Source: Cryptomeria japonica
Taxonomy: Eukaryota; Streptophyta; Pinopsida; Cupressales; Cupressaceae
Length of the DNA: 22,500 nucleotides
Direction of reading: 5' to 3'
Assembly: GCF_030272615.1 (NCBI RefSeq)
Contig: NC_081407.1
Span: 373,567,132 to 373,589,631, forward strand
Part shown: piece after piece, positions 1-9,594 of the stretch
How the letters are laid out: each line of letters starts with the position of its first letter
Numbering within the stretch: position 1 is the first letter of the stretch
The notes under the pieces: generated by a model
Databases searched by the model: none
What the model saw: the letters and a program-made list of their open reading frames with translations, nothing else
What the model was told of the DNA's origin: nothing
Translations under genes and position numbers: made by a program

Positions 1-642
1 ACACTTTTTGAATTTTTTTGAGCCCTCTCCATTGAGATTTTTGGTTTTGTAATTTAACTTCAGAGGCTCATATCTTGGTCATTTTGGGGCCTTTTTCAGT
101 GCAATTTTTTTTATTAGGGCTAACTTTTTGTTCTCTCTGTAGTGGTGTGGTTAGTTTTTTATTTTGGTGGATGAATTTTTTAGTTTTTTAGGTTTTTACA
201 ACTATACTTGTCCAATCCTCGATTCTACAACCCCTCGGGCTCAATTCAAGCTCATACGACCTCCTTTTCAAGTGCTATTTTTTAAAAAAGTGCATAATTT
301 TTCATCTACTTTCACGTTGTGCTATCAGTTTTTCACCAATTTGAGTAGAAATTGTACTTTCAAATTTTGGTTTTTTGGCCTATTTGGTACTTGTATTTTG
401 CTCGGATCTCAGTTTAGATCTCTTACATTATTGGTTTGAGTCTCTTATAGCCTATTATAGGTAGTTATAATCTTCAAATCAAAAGCCCACTTTTCCCTTG
501 TTTGCAAGTGGCCCATTGTACACACACCAAGTATAAAGTGCCAAATCATCATTTGTGGGGGGGGTCTTTGATTGAGTGAATTTGGAGGGGTGTCTCGTGT
601 CATTGTTCCTCTCTTTATCTTGTGCTCTTTCATTTTGTTGCT
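1..642. other. AT-rich flank without a recognisable gene
   Basis: T-rich, low-GC sequence with only short, unconvincing open frames on either strand. It lies directly upstream of a decayed Copia gag start, so it may be the leader or LTR-proximal part of that older Copia element. I see no Copia-type primer binding site and no LTR boundary, so this is inference. A run of nine G lies near 557-565. Confidence 0.4.
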
Positions 643-818
643 ATGGGTTCTACTAAATTTCCACTTTTAACTCCACATAACTATGTTTCTTGAAAAATTG
701 ATGCATGGAGTAAGTTAATGGAAAAAGGATTAACTCACTAAATTGATGGAACTATTACAACATTAGATGATGCTAATACTCACATGGAGTGGCTTACTAA
801 AAATATTATGGCTCTTGG
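643..818 (+). pseudogene. gag: Ty1/Copia gag N-terminal fragment, decayed and truncated
   Basis: From the ATG at 643 the frame reads like the start of a plant Copia gag polyprotein: a short lead, a LLTPHNY segment (the family usually has L...NY..W), then an aromatic/basic stretch (DAWSKLMEKGL) and IDGTITTLDDA. Two in-frame stops are present. TGA at 691-693 stands where the family's conserved Trp is expected, and TAA at 739-741 stands where a Gln would fit. Both are single transition changes. The frame ends at 818, where the LTR of the Gypsy element begins, so the Copia copy was the insertion target of element 1. The rest of Copia would lie beyond the right end of the window. The family assignment rests on about 58 codons and is moderately sure. 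Confidence 0.6.
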
Positions 819-844
819 TGTAGACACCTAAAATTGTCCAGTCT

Positions 845-1077
845 AATTAAATAAATATTTTATTTATTTAATTATCTAAGCCTAATTCTTCTATTAATTA
901 AATAAATCTTTATTTATTTAATTAATTCATTTATCCTCTTCTAGCCTTATTTCTCATTTAAATAAATACATTTATTTATTTAAATTATCCTTTTCCTAAA
1001 TTAAATAAATATTTTTATTTATTTAATTGATCCTACTTCTTCTATTAATTAAATAAATTTTTATTTATTTAATTAAT
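845..1077. repeat. Array of five AT-rich palindromes in the LTR
   Basis: Five inverted repeats built on AAATAAA...TTTATTT: 845-873 (13-bp perfect arms, 3-nt loop), 893-926 (14-bp arms), 956-985 (12-bp arms), 999-1028 (13-bp arms) and 1044-1077 (14-bp arms). Units 1+2 and 4+5 also form a direct duplication of about 85 bp, because both pairs are joined by a CTTCTATTAATT segment. They lie in the presumed U3 part upstream of the TATA-like site. Confidence 0.85.
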
Positions 1078-1239
1078 TCATTATCTTTTTCTACACATGA
1101 CACATGTCATTCATCTCTCAATTCCTACATTACCTACCCCTTTCATTATTTTGGTATTTCTTTTACCTACCCTCTAATCTTAGCCGACCTCTCTTTTTAC
1201 ACCTCTCAATCTTATCCCTCCATTTCATATTGTGTCTTC

Positions 1240-1246
1240 TATTTAA
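1240..1246 (+). promoter_or_regulatory. TATA-like box in the element 1 LTR
   Basis: TATTTAA is followed 70-100 bp later by transcribable sequence running to the primer site. Position and context fit the U3/R border of a plant LTR. It is only a motif match in AT-rich DNA. Confidence 0.35.
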
Positions 1247-1605
1247 GGAGATGCCTTCTTCATTGTCAAACCCTAATGATCCTAATGAGCTAACAACTTG
1301 ATCAATTGACTACACTACGATCCTACTTGCAACCACATTCCGTTCTTTGTTGAGCTCTTGTGCACATAAAAATTTGAGAGCAAATATATCAAGCAAGATC
1401 AATGGAGATAGGAAGAATGGAGATCCAAACCCTATTGGACATGTGATGGTATAATCTTTGTGATTTCATTTGATTTGCATTGTCTTAGGTAATCTTCATA
1501 TGTTATGGTGGATCTTTGTTGATTGTTAGGCTAGGGTTTTGTGGTTTGATTCATTTAGCCTTTCAATATTGTTATTATCGTTATCCATTTTCACCATACA
1601 CATTT

Positions 1606-1625
1606 TGGCACGCCTGGTGGGACTC
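1606..1625 (+). promoter_or_regulatory. Primer binding site of element 1
   Basis: TGGCACGCCTGGTGGGACTC begins three bases after the LTR. Its reverse complement ends in CCA and has the spacing of a tRNA 3' part: GAGT of a T-loop, 5 nt of T-stem, 7 nt of acceptor strand, a G discriminator, then CCA. The TGGCACGCC...GGTGGGAC form is familiar from plant Gypsy elements. I do not assign the tRNA species. Confidence 0.75.
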
Positions 1626-1715
1626 TTGTCTCTTTGCATTTAACCTTTTTGTTGCAGATTTTGTGTTTTTGAAGTTTCAGATCGGACATTTTTCGACGAC
1701 ATTTTAGGTTTTTCT

Positions 1716-1971
1716 GCGTCTACGAACTTTCGGATCGCGTCTCTGATTTTGAGGAGCGTCTGCGGATACTGGAGTCGCGTCTGTGTTTTTAACAATATTT
1801 ATTTTGCAGGTCTCAAACAGGAACGTCTGTGTTTTATAAGCGCGTCTGTGTTATTTCTGATCACGCCTGTGTTGGAGAGGGGCGTCTGTGATTTTTGGCC
1901 GCGTCTGTAAGTCACAGAACCGCGTCTGTGTCATATAAACGCGTATGTGTCGTGGGTAACAGCGTCTGTGT
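1716..1971 (+). repeat. Array 1 of GCGTCTGTG units, about 20-nt spacing
   Basis: Twelve degenerate copies of (C)GCGTCTGTG start at 1716, 1737, 1756, 1777, 1823, 1842, 1863, 1882, 1901, 1922, 1941 and 1962. The spacings are 21, 19, 21, (46), 19, 21, 19, 19, 21, 19, 21. The roughly 10 nt between units are not conserved. The 20-nt period is not a codon multiple, which argues against a protein repeat. Confidence 0.88.
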
Positions 1972-2473
1972 TTTTATTGTTTCAAAATTTTCAATTTTTC
2001 TTTGATTCAATTTTCAGATTTCATACTTAGGGTTTCAGATCTGGTTTATTTTTGGACTAACCCTTTCAGATCTAGCTAACTAAGTTTGTGCAGCTTGTTT
2101 TGGAAGCAAAAATGTTTTGGTTGAAGGCCCCTCTTTCACAAAGTCTTTTGGGTTTCTAAAATTTACCTAACTTGTGTGCTTGCAGGAAGGGGTGATCATT
2201 TGAAACAACCCAAACTACTAACAAATTTTGTTGCAGGTCCTTGGCTAGGGTTTTGAAATTTTATTGTGTGCCTTGTTTTTATAGACTAGAAAACACTTCC
2301 ATTGATGCACTAAAATTGAATCATTGTCTTTTGTGTCTTGAGCAATAGGCTCTTTTTGTTTAATCTTTAGAGGGCCTGTCTTCCCGTGTGGTCATTAGGA
2401 CTACTAGTGAGAAGAGAACGACCCAAGTGGTAGCGAGGAAAACCCACCTCATCCAAACCACTATAATCAAATG

Positions 2474-2497
2474 TATTCATGGTGAAAACTATGAATA
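2474..2497 (+). other. Leader stem-loop with GAAA loop
   Basis: The arms at 2474-2483 and 2488-2497 pair over 10 bp (one G-U in RNA) around the tetraloop GAAA, a GNRA-type loop. It lies in the GC-richer leader block and is followed by two further hairpins. Confidence 0.6.
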
Positions 2498-2547
2498 ACG
2501 TGTGTTGATTAGTTCATACCGACACTATGTCTCCCCATAAACCCGTT

Positions 2548-2588
2548 TGATCAAATTTATTTGATCATTTGTAGGGCGTAACCCCTAC
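2548..2588 (+). other. Two adjacent inverted repeats in the leader
   Basis: 2548-2567 is a perfect inverted repeat (TGATCAAAT, 2-nt spacer, ATTTGATCA). Four bases later 2571-2588 forms GTAGGG / CCCTAC around a 6-nt loop. With the GAAA hairpin at 2474-2497 these make a cluster of three stem-loops in about 115 nt. Confidence 0.6.
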
Positions 2589-3183
2589 CGGCTGGGAGCC
2601 TTCTGTATTTACAAAGCTGAAAGTGCCGCATGTATGGCCACATGAGAGGATGCCCTTACTAGCACCTTTTTGTTTTAGAAGCCCAAATCCTTCTAGTTGT
2701 TGGGGCAGGAGGTCGGAGCTCTGGTAGCGGCCCACACACATACGGTTCTTAGTAGAGATACAAAGTTTTCCATGGGGAGTTTTCATGGGGACTGATGCTT
2801 GGCTGACCCGAGAAGTGAGTGCCGAGGGTGGAGCCAGTGAGGTCAAGCATCTAAGTATCCGCTCTGAATAGCGTAGCCTCGGGGGTAAAACCCTATGTGG
2901 GATCAACAACTATTGTCTTGGCTAGCCATAAGAATTGTGCTTGTCTTATGTTAAACATTCAAAACATTCAAGACCAAACAACAAAACATTGTGTCTTTTG
3001 TGTCTTCAAGTGTATGCAAAACATTTTACATCAAACAACACACTTTTGGAGTCTAAACACTTGCAAACATTGAGTCCTCATCAACATTGTGTCCTCTTGT
3101 CACGAAAAACAGTCACACAGTCGGATTTGGTCACAACAAAACAACTTCACAGATTGGAAAAATTGCACGAAGTTTACAGAAAC

Positions 3184-3333
3184 GCGTCTGTGTCTGTTTT
3201 AACCGCGTCTGAGTCATCTAAGCACGTCTGTGAAGGGCATAATAGCGTTTGTGTGTCTAGCAGCGTCTGTGTCGAACAGAGACACGTCTGTGTCTGGGAA
3301 TCGCGTCTGTGAAGTATACAGAAGCATCTGTGT
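3184..3333 (+). repeat. Array 2 of GCGTCTGTG units
   Basis: Eight copies start at 3184, 3205, 3224, 3245, 3263, 3284, 3303 and 3324, with spacings 21, 19, 21, 18, 21, 19, 21. The core and rhythm match array 1, which is about 1.2 kb upstream in the same leader. Confidence 0.88.
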
Positions 3334-3825
3334 CCAGGATTGAAAATTTTTACAGTCCGGCAAACAAGAGAAATCAGTTTCGGAATACTTGAGCTTCCTA
3401 GGTTGTTTCTTCAGGTTTCATCTAGCATTCAACCTGTCTCTGGGTCTCATATAGTCCATCATTGCTTCACATCTCATTTTACATTCATACTTGTCTAAAC
3501 TTGAGTCAAAAGGTCACTTGCTTGTCCTCATCATACTTTGTCAACATACTACATACAACTACATTTTCCTAAGTGGTCCCTCATCAAGGTTTCTTACCTT
3601 TGGGTCTCATTTGGTCTTACTTAGAGTCAAGGTCAGCTTACCTCATCAAGAGAAACAATCATCTCTTTGGAAGTCACACCTACTCTACTACTTACATACT
3701 TGGTCTTACACTTTGGACATTTGCAAGTACACCTCAGATTCATTTACACTCCATACAACTCTTGGTCTTCCATACTCTTTCCATTTTTCATCTAGTCTCT
3801 CACATCTTGGTCAAACACCTAGTTC

Positions 3826-5532
3826 ATGGTTGAAACCCGTCTTCAAAAATCTAGGAGAAAAGCTAAAGAAGCTCAAGAGTCCGCAAACATGAGTTCTTAT
3901 GAGTATGACAATGATTTATTTTTCAATCCTGAGCACACTACACTGCCTGACATGGATGTTTATAGACACATTCCAAATGTGGAAAACACAGACACTACAA
4001 ACAACAAGGCTACACACAATGACAATGTGGACAACTTTTCAATACAATCAGCAGATGTAGAAGAATCCATAATGAATCCTCATTTCAATAGATTGGTTGA
4101 AGAGATAATGAAGAGGGATAGACAATACTTCTTACACATGATGGCCCAAAGTGGAGCTAAAATACCTCATGACTTTGACATGTCTCAACTTATGGAAAGC
4201 CGACCCTCGCAACAAACTCACTCCAACATGGATCAAAGGAGACCCAATAGTGGAGGAAATAGAGGACTGCATATGGTACCTAAATCGCCATCAACTTTGC
4301 TTCAAAAACCAGAAATCCCACATACACACAGTCAAACATATGATACTTACCTTCGAAGACCATTATGGAAGTCTTATGCAGATAGATATGCTCAATCACA
4401 TGCTCAAGCTATGGATCAATCAAAACAAGTGGAAATTCAAAGGCATGCTCAAAATTTGGACACAAGGAAACCTCATGTCAAATTTGGGGGCAACACAATA
4501 GAACATGACGTGCCTATAGAATATGGTATATATGCACAAAATAGATATGGGGTTCCTCAACATGAAGCTATACCAAGTGCTCCCTATATGCTGCATCAAT
4601 ATAAACCTCCTCCATATGAACATGTCTATGATCAATATCATCCATACATGCAACAAGCTCCTCCTCAAATTGGTGTCTCAAACATGGGGTATGCTACAAG
4701 AAATCGATCGCCACCTAAGAATAATTTGGAGCAACAAATCAGAGATTTACAAAAGAAAATGGAGGACATGAGTACACCAAAACCAACATACACTATGAGA
4801 GACATATGTCCTTATCCATTTGATAAGAGCATTCCAATGCCTCCATTCCGTGCACACTTTGTGACGCCAAAATTTGACAAGTATAGAGGAAAAGGAGACC
4901 CCAAGGCACACATACGACAATTTTTCACAGCTTGCATAGAGGTAGCGACAGAAGAAACATATTTGATGAGGTTGTTCCTGCAAAGCTTAGGCGATCAAGC
5001 TATGGAATGGTTCTCTCAATTACCTCCTAGTATTAAGTCATGGGGTGACTTAGTAGAGGCATTTATTCAGCATTTCTCCTACAATATTGAGACAGATATC
5101 TCAGTCACTACTTTGTGCAATACTAAGCAAAAGGAGGGAGAATCTTTTGCGTCATTTTTACAAAGATGGAGAAATCTAGCCAGCAGATGCTCTTGTGAAA
5201 TTCCCCAAAAACAAATGGTAGAAATGTTCACACAAAATGTTAACAAGGATATTGGCTATGATCTAAGGAAAGCTTGTTTGTCCACCTTCAAGGATGTTAT
5301 TGAAAAGGGCTTAGCAACAGAAAAGGTCTTAATTGAGCAAGGAGTCATTAAGATATTCAAGGAAAACAAAGATGAGTTTAAAGGAAAAGACAAGCCAAGA
5401 TTTTGGAATAAAAACAAGAACACAGTCAATGATGGTGTTGTTGATGCCAATACAGTGAGACCCAAATTCATCTTTTCGAGATCAAGTTCTACAAACAATC
5501 AAGTGAATACTCAAACAACTTCTAGATCATGA
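3826..5532 (+). CDS. gag: Gag polyprotein region of element 1
   Basis: Gag forms the virus-like particle that packages element RNA. The 568-codon frame starts at ATG 3826 (MVETRLQKSRRKAKEAQ), the first ATG that opens the long frame. Residues 1-290 are polar, low-complexity, rich in Gln, His, Tyr and Pro. A short coiled-coil-like segment (LEQQIRDLQKKMEDM) lies near residues 301-315. The conserved retrotransposon gag domain runs from about residue 346 (PKFDKYRGKGDPKAHIRQFF) to about 505 and includes MEWFSQLPPSIKSWGDL near 393. It is followed by a Lys-rich tail. The frame ends at TGA 5530-5532, but the same frame continues immediately with typical sequence, so this stop is most likely a CGA-to-TGA mutation inside a longer gag-pol frame. 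Confidence 0.85.
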   Translation: MVETRLQKSRRKAKEAQESANMSSYEYDNDLFFNPEHTTLPDMDVYRHIPNVENTDTTNNKATHNDNVDNFSIQSADVEESIMNPHFNRLVEEIMKRDRQYFLHMMAQSGAKIPHDFDMSQLMESRPSQQTHSNMDQRRPNSGGNRGLHMVPKSPSTLLQKPEIPHTHSQTYDTYLRRPLWKSYADRYAQSHAQAMDQSKQVEIQRHAQNLDTRKPHVKFGGNTIEHDVPIEYGIYAQNRYGVPQHEAIPSAPYMLHQYKPPPYEHVYDQYHPYMQQAPPQIGVSNMGYATRNRSPPKNNLEQQIRDLQKKMEDMSTPKPTYTMRDICPYPFDKSIPMPPFRAHFVTPKFDKYRGKGDPKAHIRQFFTACIEVATEETYLMRLFLQSLGDQAMEWFSQLPPSIKSWGDLVEAFIQHFSYNIETDISVTTLCNTKQKEGESFASFLQRWRNLASRCSCEIPQKQMVEMFTQNVNKDIGYDLRKACLSTFKDVIEKGLATEKVLIEQGVIKIFKENKDEFKGKDKPRFWNKNKNTVNDGVVDANTVRPKFIFSRSSSTNNQVNTQTTSRS

Positions 5533-5547
5533 AGGAAGTACACCCCA

Positions 5548-6693
5548 TTGGGAGAACCACTTGAATCAGTCTTCAAAAAGCTAGTGGCAAACAAAGTGAT
5601 CACAGTTCCAGATTTTCCTCCATATGAACCAAAGGTCAAACCAAATTGGTGGAATGATGATGAGTATTGTGAGTTTCATAAGAGCAAGGGTCATAAGACA
5701 GGAAATTGCCATCGACTGAAGAACATTGTGCAAGATCTCATTGATAGAGGTGACATTGAGATTGAGGGACACTCATCCAATCAAGAACATGAGATGTTTA
5801 AGGAACCATTCCCAAAGCATGACAAGGGAAAAGCCAAAGTCACAGATGATCAAGCCAACTATACTAGAGCACCTTACAACTATGATTCAACTATCAATCA
5901 CATCTCAATGGACAATCATATCTCTACTATTACCATCAAGAACAAAAATCCTGAGAATCCTCCTCAGAGACCCAAGATTGTTCTAAGAGGTGTTGGATCT
6001 TCTTCCGAACCTACCTCTGAATGTCATGTTACAACTTGTCGAGGTAAGATTACGTTGCCGGGTGCCTCCACTAAAAATATGGCTTCTTCATCAACCAAAC
6101 CTGAGTATGACCTTGTAGAACAGTTAGGGAAGACACCCGCGCTCATCTCCATCCTTGAGCTCTTACGCATATCCCCCGCTCATAAAGCTATTCTTGACAA
6201 AATCTTGAGAGATACTGCCATTCCTACTGATTTGAACGTGGACCAGTTTCAAGCCATGGTGGGATACCTTTCCATTCCACATTCCCTTACATTCACAGAA
6301 GCTAATGACGCCTTCGCAAGTCAGCCACATAATGCACCATTACACATTGAAGCCTTCATACACAAACATCGAATAAAGCGAGTCCTGATAGATGGAGGAG
6401 CTGGTCTAAACATTTTAACATTGAGCACCATTAAACAATTGGGATATTCTGATAAAGCTGTGAATTCAACAAATCAAATCACCATCAAGGCATATGACGA
6501 TGAAGAGCGCTCATCCAAGGGCACAGTCACCTTACCTCTAAGAATTGGGCCAGTCACAAAGGATGTGGTTTGTCAGGTCCTAGATCTAGATCTCACATAC
6601 AATATATTGCTAGGACGTCCTTGGATTCATGAAATGAGGGCAATCCCATCGACATATCATCAATGCATTAAGTTTCCTTATAATGGAGTCTAG
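5548..6693 (+). CDS. Gag C-terminus and aspartic protease of element 1
   Basis: This continues the gag frame after the TGA at 5530. The listed start (TTG at 5548) is only the limit of the open frame; there is no native start here. Residues 41-54 hold a Cys/His cluster, C41-x2-H44-x4-H49-x4-C54, followed by LKNIVQDLID. It resembles the zinc-binding segment of Tat-type gag. The retropepsin-like domain covers about residues 255-375: the active-site triplet is D282-G-G in VLIDGGAGLNIL, and the C-terminal ILLGRPWIHEMRAIPS block lies near 353-368. The protease would cut the polyprotein during particle maturation. The frame stops at TAG 6691-6693, again with clear in-frame continuation (6694-6816), so this is a second nonsense mutation. 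Confidence 0.85.
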   Translation: MGEPLESVFKKLVANKVITVPDFPPYEPKVKPNWWNDDEYCEFHKSKGHKTGNCHRLKNIVQDLIDRGDIEIEGHSSNQEHEMFKEPFPKHDKGKAKVTDDQANYTRAPYNYDSTINHISMDNHISTITIKNKNPENPPQRPKIVLRGVGSSSEPTSECHVTTCRGKITLPGASTKNMASSSTKPEYDLVEQLGKTPALISILELLRISPAHKAILDKILRDTAIPTDLNVDQFQAMVGYLSIPHSLTFTEANDAFASQPHNAPLHIEAFIHKHRIKRVLIDGGAGLNILTLSTIKQLGYSDKAVNSTNQITIKAYDDEERSSKGTVTLPLRIGPVTKDVVCQVLDLDLTYNILLGRPWIHEMRAIPSTYHQCIKFPYNGV

Positions 6694-8780
6694 GTAACAG
6701 TTAACGGTGATCCTAATCCGTTCATATATTGCAATAACCTGAGATCACATACAGAGACCATCATTCCCAGTAATCGTGAGGTTGTTCCTTCTTCGGCATA
6801 CATTGACCCTGAGTCATTGAAACCTTCGACATCAAAACAAGGTGAACTTAAAGGCAAATTTCAAGATAAAGGCATGGGAGAATACACTTTAAATCAGACA
6901 ATGTACTTACGACAAGTCATGAGCTCTCCAAAAGAATATGGAAGGCCACATCCTAACAAGCAAATATCCATCATGATACTCAAATGGGATCCTACTATCT
7001 TTCAAAGATGGGGCGAACTAGAAGAAGAAGATTTATACAAAATGCTCTATAAAGACATTGAAGATGACACACATGATCAGATCAATATACCTTGTGAGAA
7101 ATATGGCAAAGGCTTCAAGATTCTACAAAAAATTGGGTATGATGGAAAAAGCCCTCTTGGGTTATGCAAAGAAGGCGTCATGGAACCCCTACAACCTGAA
7201 TTGACTGTAAGAAGAGAACGCTCAAAGGGACTTGGTTTTCTGACTTCCAAGATCCACACTAAAAGGACAGAAGAGGCATCACAAATCAAAGTTGCCAAAG
7301 TTCAACAAGAGGATTGCTATTCCACAGATTCCAACGAATGGGAATGGGGTTCAGACAAATCCTCCAGTGACTATGAGCTCACCAAGACATTCAGAGAGCC
7401 AGATGAACCCACAGAAGAAGAGGAATTTTATAAAAAGTTCAGAGTTGGTCAAGAAACAACCCATAAGGATTCTGCACAGTCTTCGTCTCAAGGTTCTAGG
7501 TCGAAATCACATAGGATGAGGACACCTGTCCCAGAAAGCGCTACTAGTGACGACAATTTGGATTCGCTTGCGATCGAAATTGATGAGGAGAGTGCCATCG
7601 ATGACCTCGACGATTGCCTCGATATACCCGAATATAACCACATCTTCACTCTTAGCCCTACAAACTCCGAAAACATTAAAGGCCTTCCCCTTGTTCACCA
7701 CCAACTCATTGACTGGGATTATGAAGGGCCAGCACAATTTGACACATTTCAAAATGATGAAGCTATTATTGACTATCTTGGCATACGAGATGATCTTCCC
7801 CCTGGGGACCACAAAGCAGGATACACCATAGAACTCAACAACATGGCATATTTTGGTGAGGGTGTCGGACCTTCTAGTCACAAAAATGTGAAAATAAGAA
7901 CAAATCAAGGGTCTTATGGCGAAAACCACACTGTGGCGCTATCTGATTCCAAAAAAATAAAAAGAAAGGACGTATCTAAGGGCGAAAACCTCTCTGAGGC
8001 ACCCGAAGATGGAAGGCTCGACATTCTCCCAGCATCATATGAGGAAAAATCATCCATGTTGGTAGAGGAGACTATCAAAACAAACATTGGTACAGAAGAG
8101 GTTCCACACAACATATTCCTGGCTCAATCATTAACAGAGTCCGAAAGATCAAAATTCATAAGCTTCTTCAAAGAACGACAAATCAACTTTGCATGGTCAT
8201 ACGCTGATATGCCTGGACTAGATCCGGATTTGGTAATGCATCATTTGACAGTCAAACCGGGGGAAAAGCCAGTGAAACAAAAATTAAGCAAAATGCATCC
8301 ACAAGTGGCATTACTAGTCAAAGCAAAGCTGGAGAAATTACTGGATGTCGGATTCATACGCCCAATTGATTATCCCGAATGGATCTCCAATTTAGTACCT
8401 GTCAGTAAACCAGATCACAGCATCAGAATATGTATAGATTTCAGAGACATCAACAAAGCTTGTCCGAAAGATGACTTCCCATTACCAAATATCGACTTGA
8501 TCGTTGATCTCACAGCAGGTCACGAAATGTTATCTTTAATGGATGGATTTTCTGGTTATAATCAAATCAGGATTGCACCTGAGGATCAACACAAAACATC
8601 ATTCACTTGTCCGTGGGGAACTTTCTGTTGGAATGTCATGCCCTTTGGGCTAAAAAATGCAGGTGCTACATATCAAAGAGCGATGACCACTATCTTTCAT
8701 GATCTCATGCACATAACCGTGGAAGATTATGTTGATGATCTCTTGGGTAAATCAATAGACAAAGATACACATTTGGACAT
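6694..8780 (+). pseudogene. pol: Element 1 pol, part 1: G-patch linker and reverse transcriptase, cut by element 2
   Basis: This is the same frame as gag and protease. Counting from ATG 6817: residues 95-141 form a G-patch-like domain (YGKGFKILQKIGYDG...KGLGF); 165-275 are acidic and Ser-rich; WSYADMPGLDP at 460 opens the RT region. The RT core carries GFIRPIDYPEWISNLV, ICIDFRDINKACPKDDFPLP, LMDGFSGYNQI, FGLKNAGATYQR and the catalytic Y638-V-D-D. RT copies element RNA into DNA. The family usually follows YVDD with a motif such as (M/L)(L/V)VKS; here it reads LLGKS. Coding ends at codon 654-655 (GAC AT), where element 2 begins. The open frame runs about 30 codons further (to 8874), but those codons are LTR sequence and not pol. 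The missing part resumes at 18171. Confidence 0.88.
8776..8780. repeat. Left target site duplication of element 2 (GACAT)
   Basis: GACAT directly precedes the TG of element 2. An identical GACAT follows its final CA at 18166-18170. Confidence 0.93.
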
Positions 8781-9146
8781 TGTAAAGCGGAAAAATCGAA
8801 CCCTAGTTGTTCTCCCCTCCCCAACTCCAAGGAGAGAGAAGGGAGAGTCACTAGGGTTGATGGTTTTCACTTAGGAGAGACTTTACATTCAAAAGAGGGG
8901 TTGAAACCCACAAGATCCAATCCCACGCAATGCAAGATTGGATTCTATATGAGTTTCAAGGGTTGTGATAGCAAGGATATCCTCTTTTGTAAAGAATGTG
9001 GATAGAATGATTAAGCTAGGAATGCATAGAAAGTAGGAAAGATTCACTTATAAACAGAGATAGGAATATGATATGAAGCTGCGGACCTGGAATTAGCAGT
9101 AAAATATTGGGACGGTGCTGTTCTGCAAATTTGAGCAAAAGTTGAC

Positions 9147-9177
9147 GGGACGATGGCGCCCGGTGTGCACACGGTCC
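9147..9177. repeat. Hairpin module copy A (in left LTR of element 2)
   Basis: The left arm GGGACGATGGCGC and right arm GTGCACACGGTCC face each other around a short CCGGT loop. The same position in the right LTR (17321-17351) has several changes in the left arm. Confidence 0.75.
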
Positions 9178-9578
9178 TCCAAAAAATCCGCGAAATGAAG
9201 GGGGATCTGTTCATCTCTGCACAAGGATTCCAGATCTTCAATTTCAGCCGCGTACCTGCAACCTACACACAGAAAAGCGAAAACGATTGGGGGGTTAGGG
9301 ATGAGGGGTTTGCCTTTAGGTCAAACCCCGGTTTTGGAATTAACCAAGAAATGAGAAATGCTGTAAATGTAAGTGATTGTAATGTAAAACAAGTACTAGT
9401 ACCTTGTTGTAAGGATGTTTGTATCCTTATATGCGAAGGTATAGATGTTGTTATTTGTTGTATGTTGTATGTGGTATGTGATATGTGATCTCCTCTTCAA
9501 TGGTTGAATCCTTGTCTTGAATGCAACACTTAGCCTTGAATGGAGACTTAGAATGATCAATTGCTTGAAGGAATGCTT

Positions 9579-9583
9579 GAATG
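9579..9583. repeat. Left target duplication of the solo LTR (GAATG)
   Basis: GAATG immediately precedes TGTAGCGTC, and GAATG follows the terminal ACACA at 11196-11200. The surrounding DNA is a (CTTGAATG) repeat, which makes the exact frame of the duplication slightly ambiguous. Confidence 0.75.
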
Positions 9584-9594
9584 TGTAGCGTCGT

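Larger units (their letters stand above)
819..1602 (+). repeat. 5' LTR of element 1 (784 bp)
   Basis: It starts TGTAGACACC at 819 and ends ACACA at 1602, giving the canonical TG...CA ends. Three bases (TTT) follow and then a TGG-starting primer binding site, which fixes the right end. The left end falls exactly where the Copia gag frame stops making sense. The upstream part (845-1077) holds five AT-rich palindromes. A TATA-like TATTTAA lies at 1240-1246, about 420 bp into the LTR. No second copy is visible in the window, so the boundaries rest on termini and context and not on an LTR pair. Confidence 0.75.
1626..3825 (+). other. Long untranslated leader of element 1
   Basis: These 2.2 kb between the primer site and gag hold no convincing protein. 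Contents in order: a 20-nt repeat array (1716-1971); an AT-rich stretch (1980-2350); a clearly GC-richer block (about 2360-2930) that starts with three stem-loops (2474-2588); a C/A-rich stretch (2935-3180); a second 20-nt repeat array (3184-3333); and a C/T-rich stretch leading to the gag ATG. Long leaders that carry packaging and dimerisation signals are usual for LTR elements. Which segment does this here is unknown. The ORF at 2935-3312 is a by-product of the second array. Confidence 0.6.

Noticed and set aside
2565-2909. 114-codon minus strand ORF
   Set aside because: It lies antisense in the GC-richer leader block, where long open frames arise easily. No domain or neighbour supports it.
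2935-3312. 125-codon + strand ORF in the element 1 leader
   Set aside because: Its second half is just the 20-nt repeat array translated (repeated SVCV-like words), and the array period is not a multiple of three. No family features.
1716-3333. CRISPR array
   Set aside because: The repeat core is only 9 nt with 10-nt drifting spacers in a plant retroelement leader; no cas genes and wrong dimensions.
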